NCBI GenBank assembly: GCA_023228995.1
Contig: JALOAD010000093.1
Span: 1 to 7,728 of the forward strand
Origin: JALOAD01 sp023228995 [NCBI: Candidatus Muiribacterium halophilum]
GTDB lineage: Bacteria > Muiribacteriota > Muiribacteriia > Muiribacteriales
DNA length: 7,728 nucleotides
Direction of reading: 5' to 3'
The notes under the pieces were generated by a model that ran no database searches, was not told where the DNA came from, and worked only from the letters and a program-made list of their open reading frames with translations. Positions 1 to 5,551 of the stretch are shown in pieces (position 1 is the first letter of the stretch; each line of letters opens with the position of its first letter). The position numbers and the translations under genes are program-made.

Positions 1-263
1 CATACTTGAAAGCTCTTGGTATTAATGTTATTGGTGAAGATGTTACAAATAAAGGAAGAATTGATTTAACTATTATTCTTTCTGATACAATTTATATTAT
101 TGAATTCAAAACAGATGGTTCAAATGCATTAAAACAGATTAAAGATAAAAAATATCATGAAAAATACCTTGATAGTAATAAAAAAATAATATTGCTTGGT
201 ATTGAATTTGATATAAATCAAAAAAATATATCAAAAATCGAAAGTGAAGAAGTTGTAAAATAA
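1..263 (+). CDS. PD-(D/E)XK nuclease-like protein (PDDEXK_9 / DUF1703, AAA-ATPase-like family), C-terminal part only
   Basis: The frame is open to the left edge (the codon at 3-5 is Tyr), so this is the 3' end of a longer gene and the TTG at 6 is not a real start. Seen: a GRIDL block (Asp at codon 20 counted from base 6), then YIIEFK, giving the D...ExK arrangement (Glu33, Lys35) of the PD-(D/E)XK nuclease fold, then ALKQI and a KYHEKY helix, a hydrophobic strand ILLGIEF, and a short charged tail to the stop. This matches the C-terminal PDDEXK_9 domain of the AAA-ATPase-like/DUF1703 family, whose full members are about 500-600 residues with an N-terminal P-loop domain; that part would lie upstream and cannot be seen. 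Family members are often multicopy in a genome and their role is not well established; a mobile-element or defence-related role is only a guess. It converges on the minus-strand beta-CASP gene. Confidence 0.8.
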   Translation, partial: YLKALGINVIGEDVTNKGRIDLTIILSDTIYIIEFKTDGSNALKQIKDKKYHEKYLDSNKKIILLGIEFDINQKNISKIESEEVVK

Positions 264-292
264 AAAATCAAAAAAGTAAAATATGATTTTTT
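262..292 (+). terminator. Possible weak AT-rich terminator hairpin after the PDDEXK_9 gene
   Basis: A 9-bp perfect stem (262-270 AAAAAATCA with 284-292 TGATTTTTT) encloses a 13-nt loop, and its 3' arm ends in six T. It overlaps the stop codon. Only one G-C pair is present, so the hairpin is weak and could be chance in AT-rich DNA. Confidence 0.3.
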
Positions 293-315
293 CAACACCC
301 TCGTTCGATCCTCCG

Positions 316-420
316 GTGACATAGTAACTTTGTTTTTTGTCACTGATGTCATAAAATGACATGTCACGCTTTATCTGTTACGGCTTCACTGATTTTGCTC
401 TCACTCTTTCACGCTTTTAT
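316..420. repeat. Intergenic cluster of GTGACAT/ATGTCAC inverted repeats and a ~45-bp imperfect direct repeat
   Basis: Seen directly: GTGACAT at 316-322 is the inverse complement of ATGTCAC at 361-367. GTGACA at 316-321 can instead pair with TGTCAC at 338-343. ATGTCAT (346-352) and ATGACAT (356-362) form a 7-bp hairpin with a 3-nt loop. In addition TCACTGAT recurs at 340-347 and 386-393, and TCACGCTT(T)TAT recurs at 364-374 and 409-420, which gives a decayed direct repeat of period 45-46. The stretch is visibly richer in G and C than its neighbours. It carries no open frame of note on either strand and lies between two convergent genes. It may be a repeat-element remnant or folded 3'-end structure for both transcripts; no known family is recognised. 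Confidence 0.55.
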
Positions 421-425
421 TGTTT

Positions 426-1817
426 TTAAAACAATTCTTCTCCGATTGATGGTATATAAGCATTGATTCCTATTTCAGTTATTTTTTCATAAAGACTTTG
501 AGCTGATTTTTCTTCACCATGTATTATGAAGGCTTTTTTTGGTTTTTCTTCAAAGTTTTTTAACCATTGTATTATTTCACTATAATCAGCATGAGATGAA
601 AAAGCATTGATTTTATGTATTTCAGCATTAACTTTGATTTTCATTCCCATCATTTTTACAGTGTCAGCTTTTTCAAGTATATATCTTCCTAATGTTCCTT
701 CAGCTTGATAACCTACAAAAACTACAGAAGTCTCTTTCTTCCAAAGATTATGTTTAAGATGATGTCGAATTCTTCCAGCATTACACATTCCACTGCCAGC
801 AATTATAACAGAGGGTTCTTTTTCTTCGTTAATTTGCATTGATTCTTCGGCAGTCAATGTAAATACTAGATTTTTAAATTCAAATGGATTTTCCTTTAAT
901 TCAGAAGCTTCTTTGTCATATACTTCAGTATGTTTTTTAAATACTTCAGTAGCTCTAATTGCTAGCGGAGAATCAACATAAACTTTAATATCTGGGAATA
1001 TTCCTTGTTTAACCATTTTATTTATTGAATAAAGAATTTCTTGAGTTCTTTCAATTGCAAAAGATGGAATAAGAGTTTTCCCGCCTCTTTCTGTTGTTTT
1101 TTTGATTATATCAAGGAGGATTTCTTCTCTTGATAAATGATTTTCTACTCTTTCTTTATGAAGTCTATCTCCATAAGTTGATTCAACAAAAAGATAATCA
1201 CATTTTTTTACTTGAAATGGATTTCTAATTATTGGTACATTCCATTGCCCGATATCGCCTGAAAATAATATGTTTTTTTCAACATTATTATCTTTTATAA
1301 TAAGTTCTATCATTGATGAACCAATTATATGTCCAGCATCATGTAAACTAAATGATATGTTTTCGTTAATTGGGATTATATTTTCATAATCAACTTTTTT
1401 TATTAAAGCTATTGCTTTTTGAGCATGTTCTTTTTCATAAAGAGGATCTCTTGGCTCAAGTCCTTGTCTTTCTCTTCTTCTATTTTCATGCATTGTATCC
1501 ATTTGTTGAATATGAGCACTATCTTCTAACATTATAGGAAGAAGATCTCCAGTTGGTGGTGAACAGTATATTGTTCCTTCAAAACCGTATTTTACAAGTT
1601 TTGGAATTAATCCACTATGATCTATATGAGCGTGTGTAAGAATTAGAAACTCAATTTCTTTAGCATTGAAAAGAAAATCTTCGTAATTTTTTTTTACTAG
1701 TTTTTTTGGACCCTGAAACATTCCGCAATCTATAAGGAATTTTTTGTTATCTGCTTCTACAAGATGACATGAACCTGTAACAATTTTTGCAGCTCCAAGA
1801 CATTTAATATTTAACAT
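426..1817 (-). CDS. MBL-fold / beta-CASP RNA-processing nuclease (COG1236-type, CPSF73-like)
   Basis: 463 residues, the usual length for bacterial members of this family. The metallo-beta-lactamase domain fills about 1-200: motif 2 THAHIDHSG (His62, His64, Asp66, His67), motif 3 DAGH (His163) and motif 4 SGDIG (Asp188) supply the two-zinc site. VESTYGDR (Glu212) opens the beta-CASP part, which continues through PSFAIERTQE, VDSPLA and the AGSGMCNAGRIRHHL block (340-354), then GYQAEGTLGR. The C-terminal RNA-metallo tail has SSHADY (His409) and IIHGE (His433). All metal ligands are present, so an active cytoplasmic endo/exoribonuclease is the family-based expectation; the substrate is unknown. 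The ATG at 1817 is set by AGGAG at 1825-1829 on the minus strand with 7-nt spacing. It starts 28 nt after the stop of the alpha/beta hydrolase gene, so the two are probably co-transcribed. Confidence 0.93.
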   Translation of the reverse strand: MLNIKCLGAAKIVTGSCHLVEADNKKFLIDCGMFQGPKKLVKKNYEDFLFNAKEIEFLILTHAHIDHSGLIPKLVKYGFEGTIYCSPPTGDLLPIMLEDSAHIQQMDTMHENRRRERQGLEPRDPLYEKEHAQKAIALIKKVDYENIIPINENISFSLHDAGHIIGSSMIELIIKDNNVEKNILFSGDIGQWNVPIIRNPFQVKKCDYLFVESTYGDRLHKERVENHLSREEILLDIIKKTTERGGKTLIPSFAIERTQEILYSINKMVKQGIFPDIKVYVDSPLAIRATEVFKKHTEVYDKEASELKENPFEFKNLVFTLTAEESMQINEEKEPSVIIAGSGMCNAGRIRHHLKHNLWKKETSVVFVGYQAEGTLGRYILEKADTVKMMGMKIKVNAEIHKINAFSSHADYSEIIQWLKNFEEKPKKAFIIHGEEKSAQSLYEKITEIGINAYIPSIGEELF

Positions 1818-1845
1818 TTATACTCTCCTTTATTGACCTATGCAA

Positions 1846-2664
1846 TTACTCAAAAAAAATTTTGAATTTATCTTTTATAATGTTTTTTGAAATATAGAAA
1901 CCCTCATTATGAGAACCTGATATTGTCAAAAATGATTTTTTTGTTTTTATTTTTTCAAAAAGTTTTCTACCTAATTCAAATGGTATTATATCATCATCTG
2001 GTGAATGAATTGAAAGAACAGGAGATTTAAGATTCTGAGCATAATATATATTGTTATAATCTTTTATAATCCATGATGATATAAAATATAAAGTTGGATA
2101 TAATTTTGAAGCTGTATCTTTTATTGAAGTAAATGTAGATTCAAGGACAATTCCTTTTAAATTGTAAGCTGAACCTGCGTAAATTGCTGGTATACCACCA
2201 AGTGACCAACCCCAAACAACAATATTTTGAGGTTTAATATTAAGATTTTTTGTTACATATTCCATTATAATATCAAAATCAGTATAAATGTTTTTATTAT
2301 CAGATTTACCAGTGCTATTGCCATATCCTCTATAATCATAAAGAAGAGTTGAATATCCCATAGATTTAAAAAACACAGCTTTTTCAATGTAATGAGAAAT
2401 ATTTCCCGCATTACCATGACAAAATATAATTACTTTTGAACTATCTCTTTCTGGTATAAACCATCCGGAAAGTTTATTACCATCATTTGTATTTAAATCA
2501 ACATTCCAGTATTCCAAATTGAAGTCAAGTGGGCTATGTTCAATGTTTTTTGAAGGAAAGTAAATAAGTTTTTCTTGATGATATTTAAGAAAAATAAATA
2601 TTATTCCATAAAAAATAATGCAAGCAATAAGGAATAGTTTAAAAAAATTCAGAAAAATTTCCAT
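1846..2664 (-). CDS. Membrane-anchored alpha/beta hydrolase (BEM46/ABHD13-like, COG1073)
   Basis: 272 residues from the ATG at 2664. The N-terminus has one hydrophobic segment (about residues 3-27) followed by KLIYFPS, the classic start of the BEM46/YqkD-type hydrolases, so the catalytic domain is probably anchored to the inner membrane. Catalytic features: HGNAGN (83-88, oxyanion region), YDYRGYGNS (109-117), nucleophile elbow GWSLG with Ser154, LESTFTS (174-180), acid Asp224 within SPDDDIIP, and His252 in GSHNEG. The triad is complete; the substrate is unknown, with serine esterase or thioesterase activity likely from the family. The frame can be extended upstream to a TTG at 2805, but the 47 added residues are unlike the family and have no ribosome site, so I chose the internal ATG. 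That ATG also lacks a Shine-Dalgarno and sits 6 nt past a TATAAT box. It is the first gene of the pair with the beta-CASP RNase. Confidence 0.88.
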   Translation of the reverse strand: MEIFLNFFKLFLIACIIFYGIIFIFLKYHQEKLIYFPSKNIEHSPLDFNLEYWNVDLNTNDGNKLSGWFIPERDSSKVIIFCHGNAGNISHYIEKAVFFKSMGYSTLLYDYRGYGNSTGKSDNKNIYTDFDIIMEYVTKNLNIKPQNIVVWGWSLGGIPAIYAGSAYNLKGIVLESTFTSIKDTASKLYPTLYFISSWIIKDYNNIYYAQNLKSPVLSIHSPDDDIIPFELGRKLFEKIKTKKSFLTISGSHNEGFYISKNIIKDKFKIFFE

Positions 2665-2670
2665 AAAAAA

Positions 2671-2679
2671 ATTATAACA
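2671..2679 (-). promoter_or_regulatory. Extended -10 promoter (TGTTATAAT) of the hydrolase/RNase operon
   Basis: On the minus strand TG-T-TATAAT ends at 2671, followed by a T run and ATG at 2664-2662. A TGn extension with a consensus -10 offsets the poor -35 region (TTTCTT-like at usual spacing). Transcription would begin about 6-7 nt downstream, at or next to the A of the ATG, implying a leaderless mRNA. A second TATAAT on the same strand at 2811-2816 is an alternative that would give a long leader. Confidence 0.45.
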
Positions 2680-2790
2680 TATTGAAGAATAAAAAGAAAA
2701 AAGATTGAGAAGGTTTGAAATTGACATCTGTTTTCGAGTATAGGAGAAAACATCATGTATTTGTACAAAATAAATTATTTTTTTAAATTC

Positions 2791-2818
2791 TTGATTAATA
2801 TTCAATATTCATTATACT
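2791..2818 (+). promoter_or_regulatory. Candidate sigma-70-type promoter of the TIGR04255 cassette
   Basis: TTGATT at 2791-2796, 16 nt, then TATACT at 2813-2818 (five of six matches to TATAAT). The predicted start, near 2825, leaves a leader of about 23 nt containing AAGGA (2836-2840), 7 nt before the ATG at 2848. The surroundings are extremely AT-rich, so a chance match is possible. Confidence 0.45.
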
Positions 2819-2847
2819 TAATATATATTTATTAAAAGGATTAAAAT

Positions 2848-3582
2848 ATGAAAGAAATATTTGTTAATGATAATATACCAAAAAAAATTATCCCTTCATT
2901 TGTTAAAGAAGTAATTGCTGAGATAAGGTTTGATTCAAATGAACCTATCGAAGTTATATATGGTACAATTTATAAAGCGTTAAAAAAAGAATATCCTTTA
3001 AAAATTGATTTGCCTATTTTACAAATCCCAGATAATATTAGGAAACAGGATCTTAAATTGTTAAATCAGCCTTGGTACATAATACATAATGATGATATTA
3101 AGATTCAAATTGGACCAAAAACTATATCTATTGCAAATCAATCTAAATATTCTGGATGGGATAATTTTTTTGATAATTGTAATAAATTTTTTAATGAGTT
3201 GGAAAAATTAAAATTAGAATTACAAATCAATCGGTTTGGTTTAAGATTTATTAATGTTTTCAATTATGATATTTATGATAAATCTACTTTAGAATTAATT
3301 TTAAATAGTAATAAATTTAAATCCGATTTAACTTATGTAAGAACTAAAATAAATATTGATGATTATAATTTACTTATACAAATTACAAACGATGCACTCT
3401 TTAATAATGATGGAGAAATAAAAAAAGTATCTATAATTGATATTGATACTTCTTGTATTAATATTAATAATTTTTTTGAACATAAAGTTAATATAATTGG
3501 TGAAGCACATGTTAATTCAAAAAAACTTTTTTTTAATTTGTTAAAAGAAGATTTTATTAACACTTTAAAACCGGAGTATTAA
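2848..3582 (+). CDS. TIGR04255 family protein (sporadically distributed, function unknown)
   Basis: 244 residues, near the usual length for this family. Seen: the N-terminal strand FVKEVIAEIRF (18-28), KIQIGPKTISI (85-95), the GWDNF block (103-107), the central INRFGLRFINVF (127-138), DIDTS (198-202), and the diagnostic C-terminus beginning GEAHVNSKKLFFNLL (218-232) and closing with LKPEY. These blocks are why I assign TIGR04255, a family named for its patchy distribution; no biochemical role is known to me. No signal peptide or membrane segment. AAGGA at 2836-2840 supports the ATG. The stop is immediately followed by the ATG of the next gene, so the two are translationally linked. The gene is strikingly AT-rich (29 G/C in the 180 bases 3181-3360, about 16%) with 7-8 base A and T runs, unlike the flanking genes, suggesting acquisition by transfer. 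Confidence 0.82.
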   Translation: MKEIFVNDNIPKKIIPSFVKEVIAEIRFDSNEPIEVIYGTIYKALKKEYPLKIDLPILQIPDNIRKQDLKLLNQPWYIIHNDDIKIQIGPKTISIANQSKYSGWDNFFDNCNKFFNELEKLKLELQINRFGLRFINVFNYDIYDKSTLELILNSNKFKSDLTYVRTKINIDDYNLLIQITNDALFNNDGEIKKVSIIDIDTSCININNFFEHKVNIIGEAHVNSKKLFFNLLKEDFINTLKPEY

Positions 3583-3909
3583 ATGGAAGGAAAGTTTGAT
3601 TTTTCAAAAGTTGTAATTACAGGTGGATTTATTTTATATTCTTTATATTCTTTTAATATTCAAAATAGGAATAATAGTATTTTACCCAATGATTTGAAAG
3701 AATATGATCATTTAAATGATCATCGTGAAGCTTTTAATCTCGAGGGTTCATTTCATATAACTCAAAATGTTGAAACAAATTATATTGAAGATAATGAAGC
3801 AATTAATATTATCCATCAGTTTTCGCAAAGTCTAGTAAAAAATATAAAAAAATTAGATGTTGAATTTGCAAAAATTTTGAATGATGATTTTGATGAATTA
3901 TGGAAATGA
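3583..3909 (+). CDS. Small hypothetical protein, second gene of the TIGR04255 cassette
   Basis: 108 residues; I do not recognise the family. The ATG abuts the TAA of the TIGR04255 gene, with GGAG at 3573-3576 (6-nt spacing) inside the end of that gene, so translation is probably coupled. Seen: residues 9-25 (KVVITGGFILYSLYSFN) are moderately hydrophobic and could be a short membrane segment, but the stretch is short and contains polar residues. The middle (26-70) is polar, and 75-108 is a likely amphipathic helix (IHQFSQSLVKNIKKLDVEF) with an acidic end. The linkage suggests a partner or adaptor of its neighbours; this is inference. The end of the gene overlaps the next reading frame. It contains a 20-bp perfect palindrome (3704-3723) that encodes a DHLNDH repeat. 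Confidence 0.7.
   Translation: MEGKFDFSKVVITGGFILYSLYSFNIQNRNNSILPNDLKEYDHLNDHREAFNLEGSFHITQNVETNYIEDNEAINIIHQFSQSLVKNIKKLDVEFAKILNDDFDELWK
3704..3723. repeat. 20-bp perfect palindrome inside the 108-aa gene
   Basis: The ten bases 3704-3713 (ATGATCATTT) are exactly mirrored as their inverse complement in 3714-3723. Two TGATCA sites flank a central TTTAAA, and the protein reads DHLNDH here. It could be an operator-like binding site or simply the product of a short codon repeat. Confidence 0.6.
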
Positions 3910-4523
3910 GCTTTGCTGAAGACTTAAAATTATTTTTACCTAAATATTTATCAGATATTTCATATAATAAACTAATCAATGAATTAAAAATTTTTCCAGA
4001 AAACAATGATAAATATTATTTTTTTTATAATGAAAATAGTATTTTGCAAGGGGATTGTTTAAATATATTTTTTGAAGAATTTAAAACTCAAAAAAAAATC
4101 ATTGTTGTTTCTAATACTTGTGATATTTCACTAGAAAATGACAGGATATTTACTCCAAATCTTTTATATTGTCCTTTGATAAAACTAAATGATTATTTAA
4201 ATAAAATAAAGGAAAAATCTCATTGTTTATCAGAAAAATTGTTGAATGAAAAAGTTTTATCATTAAAAAATAGTATTGAAAAACAAAAAATTTCTTCGAT
4301 AATTTTTTTTTCAAAGTCCAAATTTAGTGGATTGGAAAATAAATTAGAAGATGATTATATTGCAATTTTAGATAGAATTTCCTATATACCTTTAAATAAA
4401 ATTAATATTGATAAAATAAAAGAATATAGAATGTTTTCTCTGGGAAACTATGGTTTTTATTTATTTCTTTTTAAATTATCAATTCATTTTACAAGAATTT
4501 TTGAGAGAATTGATAGAGTTTGA
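3900..4523 (+). CDS. Hypothetical protein with QGD and SNTCDIS motifs, third gene of the TIGR04255 cassette
   Basis: 207 residues, family not named by me. The frame opens with ATG at 3900 and again at 3906; the second forms an ATGA overlap with the preceding stop (3906-3909), the usual signature of coupled translation, so the protein may begin at Met3. No clear Shine-Dalgarno for either. Seen: SILQGD (47-52), a buried strand IIVVSNTCDIS (67-77), YCPLIKL (90-96), a charged helical middle (98-130), a second strand SSIIFF (132-137), and a C-terminal FKLSIHFTR (191-199) followed by FERIDR. The QGD...SNTCDI...CPLI order looks like a conserved enzyme-like or fold core, with Cys74/Asp75 the most notable pair, but I cannot assign an activity. 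No signal peptide. Runs of eight or nine A or T occur inside it. The C-terminus looks complete rather than truncated. Confidence 0.75.
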   Translation: MEMSFAEDLKLFLPKYLSDISYNKLINELKIFPENNDKYYFFYNENSILQGDCLNIFFEEFKTQKKIIVVSNTCDISLENDRIFTPNLLYCPLIKLNDYLNKIKEKSHCLSEKLLNEKVLSLKNSIEKQKISSIIFFSKSKFSGLENKLEDDYIAILDRISYIPLNKINIDKIKEYRMFSLGNYGFYLFLFKLSIHFTRIFERIDRV

Positions 4524-4583
4524 TTTATTCAATCTAAATAGATTACTATGTTCATGGTAATGACAATATTTGAATCAAAAATG

Positions 4584-4615
4584 AGATTCCGGCTAAAAAT
4601 CGTAATGGGATAAAA
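4584..4615 (-). repeat. Decayed inverted copy of the GTCATCCC palindromic repeat
   Basis: Read against the reverse complement of 7537-7568, these 32 bases match at 24 positions without gaps, keeping AGAT, CCGGCT, GTA and GGGAT. The arms no longer pair well. It lies in the 151-nt gap between the TIGR04255 cassette and the esterase gene, in the opposite orientation to the copies near 7540. Confidence 0.55.
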
Positions 4616-4674
4616 TTATTTTTATTTTAAGTTGATAATATGAAAAAAATAGCATTATAAGGATGATAAATAAT

Positions 4675-5460
4675 ATGATAAAAGAGATTTTTTTTAAAAA
4701 AGTAAAGCAAAAAAATAATTCATTAACTGGTGATTTTTTAGTTTTTGATGATTTAGATTATAAAACAATAGTCTATCTTCCGCCTGATTATTATTCTTCT
4801 AAAAAGAAATTTCCAGTACTTTATATGCATGATGGGCAGAATCTTTTTGATACTTATACAAGTTTTGTTGGTGTTGAATGGGAAATGGATGAAACTGCTC
4901 AAAGGTTGATTTTACAAAAAAAAATACCTTCTTTAATTATTGTTGGAATATATAATCGTGGTGAAAAAAGAATGGATGATTATACTCCTGTATATGATAA
5001 AACTCAAAAATGTGGCGGAAATGCTGAGAAGTATTCTAATTTTATAATTAATATATTAAAACCATATATCGATAAAAAACTTAGGACATTGGTTAATAAA
5101 GAAAATACTTTTATTGGCGGAAGTTCACTTGGCGGTTTAGTTTCATTATGGATTGGTTATGAAAACCCTAATGTTTTTTCAAAAATTCTCGCTGTTTCAC
5201 CGTCTGTTTGGTGGAATGAAAAATTTATAATAAATTTCATTAAAGAAAAAAAAGATATTAAAGTTTGGCTTGATATGGGAACTTTAGAAGGTAGAACAAA
5301 AGAGCATAATAAAAAAATTCTTAAAAATGTTAAAGAATTGTATAAAAAATTGAAAAAACTTGAATATGATGTTGAATACACTGAGTATATAGATGCTGAT
5401 CATAGTGAAAGAGCCTGGTCGCAAAGAGCAGAGGATTTACTTTTGTTTTTATTTAGTTAA
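4675..5460 (+). CDS. Putative esterase, alpha/beta hydrolase of the PF00756 (esterase D / Fes-like) family
   Basis: 261 residues from the ATG at 4675. AAGGA at 4659-4663 precedes this start by 11 nt; an ATG at 4663 in the same frame would add four residues but overlaps that ribosome site, so it is less likely. Seen: the family signature LYMHDGQNLFD (49-59), EWEMDE (68-73), RMDDYTP (99-105), nucleophile elbow GGSSLGG (148-154) with Ser151, VSPSVWW (174-180), an acid candidate in WLDMGTLEG (Asp200 or Glu205), and His243 in ADHSERAW. The triad appears complete. No signal peptide, so it acts in the cytoplasm. Family members cleave acyl, feruloyl, S-formylglutathione or siderophore esters; nothing here selects among these. 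It sits between the cassette and the C11/M23 gene, 91 nt upstream of the latter, and could share a transcript with it. Its start region has T and A runs of up to eight. Confidence 0.85.
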   Translation: MIKEIFFKKVKQKNNSLTGDFLVFDDLDYKTIVYLPPDYYSSKKKFPVLYMHDGQNLFDTYTSFVGVEWEMDETAQRLILQKKIPSLIIVGIYNRGEKRMDDYTPVYDKTQKCGGNAEKYSNFIINILKPYIDKKLRTLVNKENTFIGGSSLGGLVSLWIGYENPNVFSKILAVSPSVWWNEKFIINFIKEKKDIKVWLDMGTLEGRTKEHNKKILKNVKELYKKLKKLEYDVEYTEYIDADHSERAWSQRAEDLLLFLFS

Positions 5461-5551
5461 ATAAAGGTAGATTATTTTTGTTTTATAGCTTAAAATTAAT
5501 GTAAGTGTAATAAAATATTTCAATTTAATATGTACTTTATAGGAGGCATAT

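Noticed and set aside
293-420. CRISPR array or tRNA in the repeat-rich spacer
   Set aside because: The repeats are too few, uneven and diverged for CRISPR, and no cloverleaf can be drawn.
419-435. ATTGTTT/AAACAAT hairpin over the stop of the beta-CASP gene as its terminator
   Set aside because: Only one G-C pair, a 3-nt loop and no T run on the minus strand after it.
2665-2805. 47-residue N-terminal extension of the alpha/beta hydrolase from a TTG start at 2805
   Set aside because: TTG with no ribosome site, sequence unlike the family, and the natural membrane anchor plus KLIYFPS begins right after the ATG at 2664.
3363-3563. Minus-strand open frame of 66 codons
   Set aside because: Lies wholly inside the TIGR04255 gene in another frame, with no family features.
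3809-4006. Minus-strand open frame of 65 codons across the junction of the second and third cassette genes
   Set aside because: Shadow of two genes with good coding signals on the plus strand.
4303-4311. Nine-T run in the third cassette gene as a phase-variation switch
   Set aside because: Runs of 8-9 A or T are frequent throughout the window, including in the beta-CASP RNase gene (1687-1695), so this one is not special.
4640-4660. Six-codon ORF (MKKIAL then stop) just before the esterase
   Set aside because: Looks like the start of a signal peptide, but it is too short, is in a different frame from the esterase and has no clear ribosome site; probably chance.
5157-5381. Minus-strand open frame of 74 codons
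   Set aside because: Shadow of the esterase, covering its catalytic Ser-to-acid region on the opposite strand.
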